In this document: piece by piece, positions 21,377-32,283 of the stretch | How the letters are laid out: the number at the start of each line of letters is the position of its first letter | Numbering within the stretch: the first letter of the stretch is position 1 | Origin: Paralithodes platypus | Lineage: Eukaryota; Arthropoda; Malacostraca; Decapoda; Lithodidae | Reading direction: 5' to 3' | NCBI GenBank assembly: GCA_032716605.1 | Contig: CM064573.1 | Coordinates: forward strand, 2,021,207-2,085,206 | DNA length: 64,000 nt | Program-made: the position numbers and the translations under genes | The notes under the pieces: generated by a model | Database searches by the model: none | Told to the model about the DNA's origin: nothing | What the model saw: only the letters and a program-made list of their open reading frames with translations

Positions 21377-21740
21377 TTATGGGGAGATGGTTGCTTTTTC
21401 TGGACACCTTTCTCCCTCATGCTTAGTAGCCCCGTTAGGTGTCAGATTTTAAGACGTTCGCCCCAATAGTTTGGTGATTTTAAGACTCTTCGCCCCATTT
21501 CTTTGTAAATAATAAGACTTTTCGTATAATTTAGGTGTCGATTTTTTCCTGGCGAGCGAGAGCGAGCCTGTATTTTAAGAGGAACCGGCCTTTGGCCGGG
21601 AAATTTTTCTACATAAAAATGTACACATTAATCTACAAGGGGGATCTAATGGATGTTTTAATTGAGGTCTTAGAGAGGAAACTAAATAATAAATAAATAT
21701 ATAAATAAATAGACCCCTAAAAATAACAATGTCCCCTTAA
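21377..21740 (-). mobile_element. MITE family A copy
   Basis: TTATGGGGAGATGG to TGTCCCCTTAA. It is flanked by direct repeats of host sequence (GGAACGGG.CTGAGCTCC and CACACGTCGTAT, 21288-21360 and 21738-21815). Confidence 0.9.
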
Positions 21741-21846
21741 CAAAGAATTCTACTAACGTAGTCTGGAACGGGTCTGAGCTCCATGTGGTCATAATGAAAT
21801 TGTGACACGTCGTATAGTTTGTGTGTTGTAAGTAGGCCAGATATCT

Positions 21847-22072
<226 letters not shown>

Positions 22073-22301
22073 AAGGTTGAAGGAGTGACGTTAGTTTCAC
22101 AATATTTGTTCAGCTTAGAAATTTTAGATTACGAATCACATTTTAATCACAAATTAATTTCTAATGACCGTCATTTAAATAGTGCTTTACGTAATGCCAG
22201 GCAGGTGTGTCTCGATTGCCGGAAAGTTTATAGGCCACTCGTTAAAGGCAAAGCTGTCTCGTAAAGGGGTTAGGGTTTATTTATTGGTAGATTTATTCAG
22301 A

Positions 22302-22305
<4 letters not shown>
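22073..22305. other. Unassigned sequence
   Basis: Contains an open stretch with no recognised domain. Confidence 0.35.
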
Positions 22306-22353
<48 letters not shown>

Positions 22354-22371
22354 TATATAGTATATTGTTGT

Positions 22372-22454
<83 letters not shown>

Positions 22455-22471
22455 GTTTTTTTTTTTTTTTC
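22306..22471. repeat. (ATT)n, (TA)n and T-run
   Basis: Consecutive simple repeats ending in a T run that abuts a family A fragment. Confidence 0.97.
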
Positions 22472-22738
22472 CCTCCCTACACCTCCATCAAGCTTAAAAA
22501 AACACCCCCAAGATCACCGTTATAGATAACTTTGTACATTGTTCGGTAGAAAAATGTCCCGGCCAAAGTCCGGTTCCTCCTAAATTACAGGTTCGCTATC
22601 GTTTGCCAGGGAAAAAGTCGACATCTAAATGACAAAAAAACGAGATGCAAGGTCATAAAATCGCCAAACTAATGGGCCAAACGTCCTAAAATCTGAAACC
22701 AATGAGGCTAAACATGAGGGAGAAGGGGGTCCAGATGG
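22472..22738 (+). mobile_element. MITE family A, left end missing
   Basis: Starts at CCCTCCCTACACCTCCATCA and proceeds through the core to GAGGGAGAAGGGGGTCCAG. The left terminus is replaced by simple repeat. Confidence 0.85.
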
Positions 22739-23080
22739 CAGGTGTGTAGAGCTAGGCAGGTGTGGGGCAGGGCATATGGTGGGGTAATTGCTGGGAGGAA
22801 TTTCGGCTGAGGTTACCTAAGTGAAGTGCCAGTTTTTGTGGCCCTATGCTAAATGCTACCTTTTCCACAGTAACCACCGCAGTCTCTCTCTCTCTCTCTC
22901 TCTCTCTCTAACGCTCGCTCTTGCTCGCTCTCTCTCTCTCTCTCTCTCTCTCCCTCTCTCACTAACTAACTAACTAACTAAAACTCTCAGTCTTACTCAC
23001 TCACTCACCCTCTAACTCACTCACTCACTCTCTCTCCGGGCCTAATATGTGCGTTTGCAATTATTTATTTGGTGTATAAA
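22739..23080. other. Spacer with CT tracts
   Basis: CT runs at 22881-22906 and 22930-22952, and CTAA/CTCA repeats at 22960-23035. No gene seen. Confidence 0.6.
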
Positions 23081-23081
23081 C

Positions 23082-23142
<61 letters not shown>

Positions 23143-23168
23143 GACAGACAGAGACAGACAGAGACAGA

Positions 23169-23224
<56 letters not shown>
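23081..23224. repeat. (ACAG)n passing into (CA)n
   Basis: ACAG tetranucleotides, then mixed GACA, then a CA run. The apparent ORFs on both strands here are artefacts. Confidence 0.98.
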
Positions 23225-23226
<2 letters not shown>

Positions 23227-23334
23227 TAATTGGGCTGTGGTAGATAGAGATCACAGTTATCACCCTCACAAGGTTCTAAGAGCCCCACTTTTTTCTAAAA
23301 GCTTAAAGTGGTCGGTAACCTAAATCCCTCCTCC

Positions 23335-23420
23335 GTGTTGTCACCATCTGGGACTCGAACTCGGGTATAAAGTATGTGATCTTCCAAAGACACCGGTATA
23401 TAAAGTCAGAACACAATACG
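23335..23420 (-). mobile_element. Possible tRNA-derived SINE fragment
   Basis: The minus strand carries GAGTTCGAGTCCC, a B-box-like motif. The A box is not clear. Confidence 0.4.
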
Positions 23421-23505
23421 GGGAGCATCTGTGGACTCCTTAACCCCTTCGAATTGAACACAATACGGGGAGCATCTGTGGACTCCTTAACCCCTTCGAA
23501 CTATC
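23409..23505. repeat. About 50 bp tandem duplication
   Basis: GAACACAATACGGGGAGCAT and CTGTGGACTCCTTAACCCCT occur twice in succession. Confidence 0.92.
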
Positions 23506-23620
23506 TCACTTAACCCTTTTTACTACCACACACCCTTCTTAAACTGCACAAAATCGTCTAAATGCAGCTATAATAACATTCAAAAGACGTCGCCTGTACA
23601 GAAGGAAGGGAGTTAAACAA
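23500..23620 (+). mobile_element. MITE family D, right-half fragment
   Basis: CCTTCTTAAACTGCACAAAA, TCGTCTAAATGCAGCTATAA and AAGACGTCGCCTGTACAGAA match the family D right arm. Confidence 0.7.
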
Positions 23621-23738
23621 ATTCTAGGCATTCAATTGATAAAGTATGAGATCTTCCAAAGCTTCAGGTACGGTATAAAGTCTGGATACAATATGGGAAA
23701 CACCTGCCTTTATCCTCTGTTGCTAACGGGAGGTTTGG

Positions 23739-24023
23739 TTAAGGGGAGGTTTTTAGTGTGTTTCCTAGACTTCCATCAAGCTTGAAATTACACCCCCATG
23801 ATCCCCTTTCAAGATAAATTTGTACATTTTTCGGTAGAAAAATTTCCCGGCCGAAGGCCGGTTCCTCTTAAATTACAGGCTCGCTATCGCTCGCCAGGGA
23901 AAAATCGACACCTAAATGGGACGAAAGGTCTTAAAAGTGACATAAATGGGGTGAAAGTTCTTAAAATCGCCAAACTAATGGGGCGAACGTCTTAAAATCT
24001 CAAAAGCAATGGGGCTAAACATG
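23739..24023 (+). mobile_element. MITE family A copy, right end lost
   Basis: Nearly identical to the 15717 copy, including about 33 bases of left flank. Breaks off after GGGGCTAAACATG. Confidence 0.92.
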
Positions 24024-24129
24024 GACAACTTTACTAACTCTCCCACAACACCAAACCAGGCTTATAGTATCACAGTTAAAATTCTCAGCACTAAATTGCG
24101 AACAGCTGTGGACAAACTTCCTATATTCT

Positions 24130-24438
24130 TTAAGGGGAGATCTCCACTTGAGGATTTTTTGTCTTGATCCCTTTCTCCCTCATGTTTAACCCCATTGCTT
24201 TTGATATAATAAAACGTTTGCCCCATTAGTTTAGCGATTTAAAGAACTTTCACCCCATATTAAGACCTTTCGTGCAATTCAGGTGTCGATGTTATCCTGG
24301 CGAGCGATAGCGAGCCTGTAATTTAAGAGGGACATTTTTCTACCGAAAAATGTACAAATTTATCTTGAAAGGGACTCAAGGGGGTGTAATTTTAAGCTTG
24401 ATGGAGGTCTAGGGAACAAATTAAATACCTCCCCTTAA
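24130..24438 (-). mobile_element. MITE family A copy
   Basis: TTAAGGGGAGATCTCCACTT to ACCTCCCCTTAA. Short variant lacking the CCGGCC hairpin block. Confidence 0.93.
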
Positions 24439-24504
24439 CGAAAATAAACACGGCCACAAACAAGCCAAGTGAACTTTGAAGTTCACCCTTAAAAGATTTT
24501 ATTT

Positions 24505-24785
24505 TTTTCCTATGTGGATGAGGGAGACAAAAGGCAGAGCTTCCTGTGACGAGTGCCTCCCCCAGAGTTGAAAGAGTGACAGGGCCAAAAGCAAGGAACG
24601 TTCAAGCCAAAATGCCTGGACAAACGGAGTTTGAAATAACTTAAGTCATAGGATAAGGGAAAGATGGATGCATGGAGAGAGTTCCAGAGCTCACCTGTTA
24701 AATAGAAGAAAGACTGGGAATATCGGTTGGAGAGTTGCACAGAGTAGGGTGGGATTGTGTTGCAAGACGGGTGCTACATGCTCTA
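24505..24785 (-). pseudogene. Family J LINE 3' fragment
   Basis: The minus strand reads MQLSNRYSQSFFYLTGELWN..SYDLSYFKLRLSRHFGLNVP, a non-LTR ORF C-terminus. Then come a stop, the 3' UTR and an A-rich tail (24485-24520 on the plus strand is T-rich). Confidence 0.78.
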
Positions 24786-25190
24786 AGTAGACACCTCCCT
24801 CTGTGACTTATAGAAAGCGACATTTATATGAATAATAATTTTGTCTATATACCAAGACTGATTGACATGCATTTATTCTTTATAGGTAGGCCAAAAAACT
24901 TGACCTCCTACCTATGTTCACCTTAGTGGCACCGAGGAGCGCACCACCCTTCGTTGTTGTTTGAAAATTGGTGCAGCAGACTGTTCGAAGGGGCGGAGCG
25001 CTCCCCAGCAAAGATGGGCTTGTCTGGGATCACTGACTTAACTTAAATAACTACAAAACTACTAGAGTAATCGAGCAAATATTTCTACCATTTGGGAAGA
25101 GTCAGGAAGGGAATAGGTGCGGAAATTGACAGCCTATTTGCTCTAGCCCTTTTTGGGTTACAAAGGTTAGGGGGGCACGATTTCTGGCCA
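24786..25190. other. Spacer with a dispersed repeat (family E)
   Basis: 25060-25180 (CATTTGGGAAGAGTC, GGAATAGGTG, TTTGCTCTAG) resembles 36505-36650. Its nature is unknown. Confidence 0.5.
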
Positions 25191-25546
25191 ACCTATAATG
25201 AATGAACTATACGTAACATAAATATATAAAGCCACTCCAACAGCTTCCTCTCTCTCCAACACCCCTTCTCCCCTCTCAACACTCTTCGGAAAGTAGATAC
25301 GAGGTGCCGTTGTAAAGGCTTATCTCTCAATATCTTCACTAACACACATAACAAAGCCACTCCAACAGCTTCCTCTCTCTCCAACACCCCTTCTCCCCTC
25401 TCAACACTCTTCGGAAAGTAGATACGAGGTGCCGTTGTAAAGGCTTATCCCTCAATATCGTCACTAACACACATAACAAAGCCACTCCAACAGCTTCCTC
25501 TCTCTCCAACACTCTTCGAAAAGTAGATAGGAGGTGCCGTTGTTAA
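25191..25546 (+). repeat. About 125 bp tandem repeat, three units (SINE-2 tail)
   Basis: Units share GCCACTCCAACAGCTTCCTC and ACTCTTCGGAAAGTAGATAC, starting at about 25231, 25355 and 25481. The third has an internal deletion. The same sequence forms the tail of SINE-2 copies at 28069 and 55725. Confidence 0.9.
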
Positions 25547-25878
25547 GGGGAGATTTCCACTTGAGGGAATTTTTTATGGACCCCTTTCTCCCTCGTGTTT
25601 AGATCTATAGTTTTTGAGATTTTAATACGTTCGCCTCAATATTTTGGCGATTTTAAGAACTTTCACCCCATTTCTGTCAATTTTAAGACCTTTCGGGCCA
25701 TTTAGGTGTTGATTTTTTCCTGGCGAGCGATAGCGAGCCTGTATTTTGGGAGGAACCGGCCTTCGGCCAGGATATTTTTCTACCGAAAAATTTACAAATT
25801 TATCTTAAAAGGGGGTCTAGCGGGTATAATTTAAAGTTTGATGGAGGTCTAGGGAACAGGCTAAAAACCTGCCCTTAA
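25543..25878 (-). mobile_element. MITE family A copy inserted in the SINE-2 tandem array
   Basis: TTAAGGGGAGATTTCCACTT to CCTGCCCTTAA. The array resumes directly after TTAA (TGCTTACCCCTCAATACC), so the insertion duplicated TTAA. Confidence 0.95.
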
Positions 25879-25916
25879 TGCTTACCCCTCAATACCTTCA
25901 CCTGACCTCACCTCAG

Positions 25917-26042
25917 GACAAAGGAGTACAAAGGAGTACAAAGGAAATCAAGCAACAACAGATCCAGTGACCCTTCTAGGTTGCTTGTCCTCCAAAACAC
26001 TGAGGATCAAGTGTCCAAACAGTGGTTTAGAGTGGGTAAGGG
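25917..26042 (-). pseudogene. CR1 3' UTR fragment
   Basis: The minus-strand 3' UTR and two to three terminal decamers (ACAAAGGAGT on the plus strand). No coding part remains. Confidence 0.9.
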
Positions 26043-26137
26043 ACGTATGAGTGTCTACCTTGGATCATGATCAAGTGATGCCAATACCTTATAATGGATG
26101 GAGAGCTATGATGCCATTATTATTATTACTATACACT

Positions 26138-26518
26138 TTAAGGGAGGTGACCTGCTTTTTGTTATTTCTGTCCCTTTCTCTCTTTCTCTGGCTTGTATCC
26201 ATTTGGCCCCATTCAGCCTACTGTTTTAAGACGTTTATCCCCATCTAGGTGTCGATTTATTCCTGGCGAGCGATAGCGAGCCAGCATTATATGAAGAAAT
26301 CCGGCTTCGCCGGAGAAATTTGTCTATCGAAATATGTACAAATTTAGCCTGCTGTCAAACAAAAATAAAAAATATGCTGGCTCGCTACCGCTCACCAGTA
26401 AAAAATAGACACCTGGATGGGGATAAACGTCTTAAAACAGTAGGCTGAATGGGACCAAATGGATACAAGCCAGAGAAAGATAGAAAATGACAGAACAAAA
26501 ACAGGTCACCCCCCTTAA
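26138..26518 (-). mobile_element. Foldback MITE family C
   Basis: Two long inverted arms of about 150-165 bp start TTAAGGG(GG)GTGACCTG. They contain TATCCATTTGGCCCCATTCA, TGTTTTAAGACGTTTATCCC and GCGAGCGATAGCGAGCCAGC. The short spacer holds a CCGGCTTCGCCGG hairpin. Core motifs are shared with family A. Confidence 0.93.
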
Positions 26519-26838
26519 CTCGATACAGATACATAAACGACCAACACCTGGACTCATCGCTTAAACAAATAGTAAGTTAAAATAAGACTTCAGAGGCTAT
26601 CAACCCTTCACGATTATTAAACCAGCACACTGCAAGTCAAAAATAGCATCAGGACTGGACCCCCTTTTCGAGAACTCCAGTCCCTTGCCTGAACAGCTAT
26701 CACTATTATGTGTTTGCACATTGTGTCGAGGCAAAAGGACTATAAGGAAGTTGGAGCTGTAAACATAGATATTGAGCAGATATACACAAAATAAGGAATA
26801 GACGTTCGTATCGTTAGTTAATTGGGCGACTGTGTCAT
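26519..26838. other. Unassigned spacer
   Basis: No repeat or coding signal recognised. Confidence 0.4.
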
Positions 26839-27213
26839 TTAACCCCTTCTGTTCCGGTGACGTTTTTTATACTTGATTTCGGCTACATTTAGACGATTTC
26901 GGCTACATTTGGACGATTTCGGCTACATTTAGACGATTTCGGCTACATTTAGACGATTTCGGCTACATTTAGACGATTTCGGCTACATTTAGACGATTTC
27001 GGCTACATTTAGACGATTTCGGCTACATTTAGACGATTTCGGCTACATTTAGACGATTTTATGAAGCTTAGGCAGGATATATGGTAGCTAAAAATATGAA
27101 TTGAGACGGTCTGTAGCCTTTTATTCAGTACACATCCTTCCTAAGCTGAACACAATCGTCTAACAGTTACCAGACTATACTGCAAAGTACATCACCGGTA
27201 AAGAAGGGGTTAA
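26839..27213 (+). mobile_element. MITE family D copy with internal minisatellite
   Basis: Ends TTAACCCCTTCTGTTCCGGT...ACCGGTAAAGAAGGGGTTAA, with inverted subterminal arms (CGATTTTATGAAGCTTAGGC and CCTAAGCTGAACACAATCGT). TTAA with CCC-type termini suggests a piggyBac-derived MITE. Confidence 0.9.
26874..27060. repeat. 20 bp minisatellite in MITE D
   Basis: About nine units of ACGATTTCGGCTACATTTAG. Confidence 0.97.
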
Positions 27214-27333
27214 CGACACAGCCACCTAATTCACTACCTGTACGATCGCCAATTACATTCCGGCCAAATAACAAGCCCAACCTGATAATCCACAAAGCGA
27301 AACCTCTCCCATCTGGGCCACCCAGATCGAGAT

Positions 27334-27659
27334 TTAAGGGAAGGTAGTTAGTATGTTCCCTAGACCTCCATCAAGCTTAAAATTACACCCCCTTGAGTCC
27401 CTTTCAAGATATATTTGTACATTTTTCGGTAGAAAAAATTTACCGGCCGAAGGCCGGTTCCTCTTAAATTACAGGCTCGCTATCGATCGCCAGGATAAAA
27501 TTGACACCTGAATGGCACGAAAGGTCTTAATATGGGGTGAAATTTCTTAAAATCGCTAAACTAATGGGGCAAACGTTTATAATATCAAAAGCAATGGGGC
27601 TAAACATGAGGGAGAAAGGGGTCAAGAAAAAAATCTCTTAAGTGGAGATCTCCCCTTAA
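27334..27659 (+). mobile_element. MITE family A copy
   Basis: TTAAGGGAAGGTAGTTAG to ATCTCCCCTTAA. Shorter middle (GGTCTTAATATGGGGTGAAA). Confidence 0.93.
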
Positions 27660-27692
27660 CAGAAACACGATAACAGAAAAAGAACGCAAAAA

Positions 27693-27803
27693 AAGTCTAA
27701 GTCCCGCCAGGTATGTGGGGCCCAATAAAGGTCTAAGTCCCGCCAGGTATGTGGGGCCCAATAAAGGTCTAAGTCCCGCCAGGTATGTGGGGCCCAATAA
27801 AGA
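27693..27803. repeat. 36 bp minisatellite, three units
   Basis: GGTCTAAGTCCCGCCAGGTA and TGTGGGGCCCAATAA, period 36 (27695, 27731, 27767). Confidence 0.96.
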
Positions 27804-28068
27804 TCCTGGTAACAGTTCACCTGGGCGTCTGGACCCATTCCACGGCCCTTTAATAGCCGCTAAATACCCGGGCCCTTATCCCGAGACGCTATCAAGGGCT
27901 TATATAGATACCCGCCGTCAGTGTGGTCCGCGGTAGAGACCCTATAGCATATCGGAGAGATCGGTCAGCCGCCATCTTGTGGCCACTGTAATGCTCGGTT
28001 CTGTCCATCTAGGTTGTGTACAGATCGGTGGTGAGGTGTATTCTCCCTAACCTTCTTCATTCAATGGC
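27804..28068. other. Unassigned GC-richer sequence
   Basis: Contains CAGCCGCCATCTTGTGGCCA. No frame or repeat family assigned. Confidence 0.4.
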
Positions 28069-28237
28069 GAACATATTTAGTGGGTGTGGTAGTACGTCCT
28101 AGCGTGTTTCACATGCTTGCACGACACCTCGACGACATACTGTATACAGACTAATAACACACATAACAAATCCACTCCAACAGCTTCCTCTATCCCCAAC
28201 ATCGCTTCTCCCCTCTCTACACCCTTCAGAAAATAGG
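28069..28237 (+). mobile_element. SINE-2 body and tail
   Basis: Shares TTTAGTGGGTG.GGTAGTACGTCCTAGC, TGTTTCACATGCTTGCAC and CCACTCCAACAGCTTCCTCT with the copy at 55725-55960. The tRNA head is absent. Confidence 0.7.
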
Positions 28238-28360
28238 AAAGTTTCGTGTGTCCAGGTATTTTGGCTCGAGCATTCCTTGATTGTGGACCTGTCACTCTTT
28301 CAACTCTAGGGGAGGCACTCGTCACAGTAAGTTCTGCCTTTTGTTTCAATCATCCACAGA
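28238..28360 (+). pseudogene. Family J LINE 3' fragment
   Basis: TTCGTGTGTCCAGGTATTTT, TTTCAACTCTAGGGGAGGCA and the TTCTGCCTTTTGT end region are recognisable. Confidence 0.7.
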
Positions 28361-28949
28361 GAGAAAACAGTATATAGAAGGAATAAAAGATAGTCAACAT
28401 AGCTAAAAGATAGACAGAAGTAAGAAAAGATAGGTGAGATAGCTAACAAGATATAGAAAGAAGAAACGTTATGCGAGATAGCTACAAGATAGATGGGAAG
28501 AGACGATAGGCGATATAGCTAAACTCTGAATATAAACAATAGGCTCGTTGGAAGAAAGGAAAAATATATAAGATAGTTACACAATAACTAACAACTACTA
28601 GATTCATGGACATCTCCGGTGGCCTTGCGGTGAAAGCTCGACAGTTGACGTGATAACATCGACTGATAACTTTTTCAGACGATTTAATCAAGGACTTTTA
28701 TGGATAGGGGCACCGCTGCTTAGGTGGTCCGCGAATCTCTCCATAGGGAGGGATCAACCACCCGTCCAGGTGGATGGAACTCGTCAGCCTTGGTCTGGTG
28801 GTCAGAAACCCATCTAGGGGAGTAAACCTTATACAAATCTTTACTGCTAATAGAAAGTACCATGGAAAATCCACTGGCACTAAAATACCTTCCTATAATC
28901 AGCCACACTCTGTCATCACACCCCGATAAACTCAATTTAATCTTGATTT
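28361..28949. other. Unassigned AT-rich to mixed sequence
   Basis: Imperfect AGATAG-type repetition at 28385-28500. A possible A-box-like stretch (GGCCTTGCGGTGAAAGCTCG) lies near 28621, without a B box. No gene. Confidence 0.45.
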
Positions 28950-29218
28950 TTCCAGTTGTTCCCTGGACCTTTATCAAGCTGAACAAAAACAAAATACCAA
29001 AATAAATTTGTGTCCGGTCAAAAACCGGATCTTTTTAAACTACAGGGTCGCTATCGCTCGCCTAATCGACACCTACTGTAAATGGCACAAAAGGTCTTGA
29101 AATTGACACAGAGGGGTGAAAGGTCTTTCGCCGAACTAATGGGGTGAACGTCTTAAAATCTCAAAAACTAATGGGGAAAACATAAGGGAGAAGGGGGTCC
29201 AGAAAAACTCTCTCCTTA
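28950..29218 (+). mobile_element. MITE family A, diverged copy
   Basis: CCAGTTGTTCCCTGGACC, GGGTCGCTATCGCTCGCC, GGCACAAAAGGTCTTG and AAGGGAGAAGGGGGTCC are retained. Both termini are degraded. Confidence 0.75.
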
Positions 29219-29270
29219 GCTTATACCCCAATCAACCTGGACACAAAGCCCTCCCCCCTGACTAACATCT

Positions 29271-29488
29271 TTAACCCTTTCAGTACCGGTGCCGTCATTT
29301 ACATTATATCCTGGCAACTAATAGAAGTTTTTATTCAACTTAGGAAGAACGTCTACCCATTAAAAGGCTACATACTATCAAAATGTATCCTTTTTTTAGC
29401 AAACATATATTTGTCTTAATCTACATAAAATCGTCTAAATGTAGCTGAAATCAAACCCAAAAGACGTCGCCGGTAGATAAAGGGTTAA
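29271..29488 (+). mobile_element. MITE family D copy, complete short form
   Basis: TTAACCCTTTCAGTACCGG to GTCGCCGGTAGATAAAGGGTTAA-like right end, without a minisatellite. Gives the basal length of about 218 bp. Confidence 0.88.
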
Positions 29489-29671
29489 CAGTCGGCCTCT
29501 CCTTTGTATTCCTAGGGCCTGAGTCATGGTACAGTCACTCATACAAAATTCGTGGACCTCACCTATTTCTAATTATGATAGTATATCTCTGGAAACGAAG
29601 TGAATATATTTTCCAATACATGAAGAACAAAACTATATAAAATTATACTAGTTATTGACAAGCAAGTTCCG

Positions 29672-29870
29672 TCCAAAAATCAATCCAGGGAGTTATAATT
29701 CCAGAATCAGTCTTTCCCTCTTCCTATGACTTAAATTGCTTCAAACTCCGTGTGTCCAGGCATTTTGGCTCGAACGTCCCTTGATTTTGGCCCTGTCACT
29801 CTTTCAACTATGGGGGAGGCACTCGCTATAGGCAGTTATGCCTTTTGCCTCCCTCAATCACACAGAAAAA
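29672..29870 (+). pseudogene. Family J LINE 3' fragment
   Basis: TCTTCCTATGACTTAAATTG, CAAACTCCGTGTGTCCAGGC and GGGGGAGGCACTCGC. Ends CCCTCAATCACACAGAAAAA, showing the A-rich tail. Confidence 0.78.
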
Positions 29871-30081
29871 AACAAAAATACAGAAAAACACTGAGTCCAC
29901 TACTGTAATTTCTTTGAGTGATGGTACGTATGCAGAAGGCGAGCAGCAATTAGAGTCGCTATATAACAATCTGTTGGAGTTAGTGAATGTGGCAGTGGTT
30001 GTGACTTGGGCTGGATACATTTGTCGCTACTCTTACTGTCTTTATACTTTATGAACGACTAAATTAAAAGTATACCATCTC
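29871..30081. other. Unassigned sequence
   Basis: A short open frame (to 30054) has no recognisable domain. Confidence 0.35.
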
Positions 30082-30326
<245 letters not shown>

Positions 30327-30341
30327 TGTATTGTACTGTAT

Positions 30342-30469
30342 TGCCTGTAAATGTACACATTTATTTCGAAGGGGGTTCTTAGAGTTGTTTTTTAAAAGCT
30401 TGATGGAGGTCTAATGAGGGAATTTAGTAAACAAACAAATATATCAAAAAAGGAAACCCTACCCCTTAA
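30342..30469 (-). mobile_element. MITE family A, end fragment beside (GA)n
   Basis: TGTAAATGTACACATTTATT, AAGCTTGATGGAGGTCTAAT, ending CCTACCCCTTAA. Confidence 0.75.
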
Positions 30470-30662
30470 TATAGCAACCAGTAATAAACAAATAGACTAA
30501 AAAGCAACTACCTCCCCTACCTCCCCCTTAAAATTGTTACCAGTGTTGTTAAGATGATATATTCTAAACTGCATACATTATTTTTGCAGCGGAGTCTACG
30601 TTTGCCTGTGAAAGTATTGCAAGGCGTTTCCCGCACACAAACTTACAGAACCAGCTTGAGTG

Positions 30663-30665
<3 letters not shown>

Positions 30666-30724
<59 letters not shown>
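30666..30724. repeat. (CT)n microsatellite abutting CR1
   Basis: Perfect CT run that ends at the CR1 junction. Confidence 0.98.
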
Positions 30725-30726
<2 letters not shown>

Positions 30727-31026
30727 ATTCATTTAAACTCCGCTTAGACAAATATCTCGCATCAAACCCGCGACTGACTGCGTTTGTAAATGAATAACTT
30801 TATTTTATCCCCCCCTCAGTTACTAACCCATCTGTCCCCTACTAACTTCCTAATCCTGCCACGGACATTAGTTCCAGGGCAGTAGTTCCCTTTCCAATGT
30901 TCCCTTACCCACTCTAAACCACTGTTTGGACACTTGATCCTCAGTGTTTTGGAGGACAAGCAGCCTAGAAGGGTCACTAGACCTGTTGTTGCTTGATTTC
31001 CTTTGTACTCCTTTGTACTTTGTACT
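30725..31026 (+). pseudogene. CR1 3' fragment inside a CT tract
   Basis: Starts GATTCATTTAAACTCCGC (final about 20 codons of ORF2), then the 3' UTR and one to two terminal decamers. CT repeat resumes at 31025-31063, so the copy is bracketed by CT on both sides. Confidence 0.93.
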
Positions 31027-31141
31027 CTCTCTCTCTTTCTCGCTCTCGCGCTCTCGCTCTCTCCACGACAACATTTCCTGAGTGGTCACCTCGCAGGTAT
31101 CAAGTCGCCTCGCTAGCTGACCATTTCGTTGCCAAACACTG

Positions 31142-31160
31142 GTGATGATGATGGTGGTGG

Positions 31161-31201
<41 letters not shown>

Positions 31202-31218
31202 TTGATGATGATGATGAC
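31142..31218. repeat. (GAT)n microsatellite
   Basis: GATGAT run with GGT variants. Confidence 0.97.
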
Positions 31219-31290
31219 ATTACCGGAAAAAGGTCTATTAGCAAACGTAAACAACACCGGATCAAGTTTCAGTAAAGATGGGCTACGATT

Positions 31291-31556
31291 CGGTAAGTTA
31301 GGCCGAGATGTCTTAGCAGTCACCTATTCGGTAAGTTAGGCCGAGATGTCTTGGCAGTCACCTATTCGGTAAGTTAGGCCGAGATGTCTTGGCAGTCACC
31401 TATTCGGTAAGTTATGCCGAGATGTCTTGGCAGTCACCTATTCGGTAAGTTAGGCCGAGATGTCTTAGCAGTCACCTATTCGGTAAGTTAGGCCGAGATG
31501 TCTTGGCAGTCACCTATTCGGTAAGTTAGGTCGAGATGTCTTGGCAGTCACCTATT
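31291..31556. repeat. 38 bp minisatellite, seven units
   Basis: CGGTAAGTTAGGCCGAGATG and TCTTGGCAGTCACCTATT repeat exactly every 38 bases. Confidence 0.98.
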
Positions 31557-31768
31557 AGTTAAGATTAGGTGTATCCTTAATTTCAGCCCCAGGTAGCGAA
31601 GTGGTGAGGTAACGATACGGCATAGCGGTCACCTCGTCTCATGTACGTACACTGGACCTGCCACACACACACACACACACACACGTACACAAAAACTCCT
31701 TTGCTTGCTGGACGGGGAGGTATTCTAATTATATCTTGCAAAAACAACAGATGGAGCAACAACGAAGG
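31557..31768. other. Spacer with a possible A-box
   Basis: GGTAGCGAAGTGGTGAGGTA at about 31594 resembles a tRNA A box, but no B box follows. CA run at 31663-31685. Confidence 0.4.
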
Positions 31769-32137
31769 TTAAGGAGAGGCAGACCGTTTCTCTGAACCCC
31801 CTTCTCCCTAATGTTTAGCCCCACTAGTTTTGAGATTATAAGACATTCGGCCCATTAGTTTGGCGATTTTAACACCTTTCGCCCCATTTCGTTGTCAATT
31901 TTAAAACCTTTCGTGCCATTTAGGTGTCAATTATTTCCTGGCGAGCGATGGCGAGCCTGCAATTTTAAGAGGAACCGGCCTTCGGCTGGCAAATTTTTCT
32001 ACCGAAAAATGTAAAAATGTATCTTGAAGGGGGGTCTAGGGGGTGTTTTCTAAGCTTGATGGAGGTCTAGGGAGGAAACTAAAAAAATATCTGAATAATG
32101 AATTAATAAACTAAACAAACGGCCAGTCTCCCCTTAA
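31769..32137 (-). mobile_element. MITE family A, long-TIR subfamily
   Basis: TTAAGGAGAGGCAGACCGTT to GGCCAGTCTCCCCTTAA. Close relative of 17244-17613. Confidence 0.93.
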
Positions 32138-32187
32138 GAGCTGGACAGGAAGAGGGGGAGAGGTTGGAGAGGAGGAGAGAGAGATAG

Positions 32188-32283
32188 GGGTATTTTTCTA
32201 CGGATAAATGTACAAAATTATCTTGAAAGAGGGGCTAGGGGGTGCTAGCTTAAGACTGATGGAGGTCTAGCTAGGAAACTAAT
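32188..32283 (-). mobile_element. MITE family A fragment, cut by RTE
   Basis: TTTTTCTACGGATAAATGTA and CTGATGGAGGTCTAGCTAGG. The terminus is replaced by the RTE 3' tail. Confidence 0.75.

Noticed and set aside
27600..27936. Repeated GLRPLLGPTYLA / PARYVGPNKGLS frames
   Set aside because: Translations of the 36 bp minisatellite on both strands.
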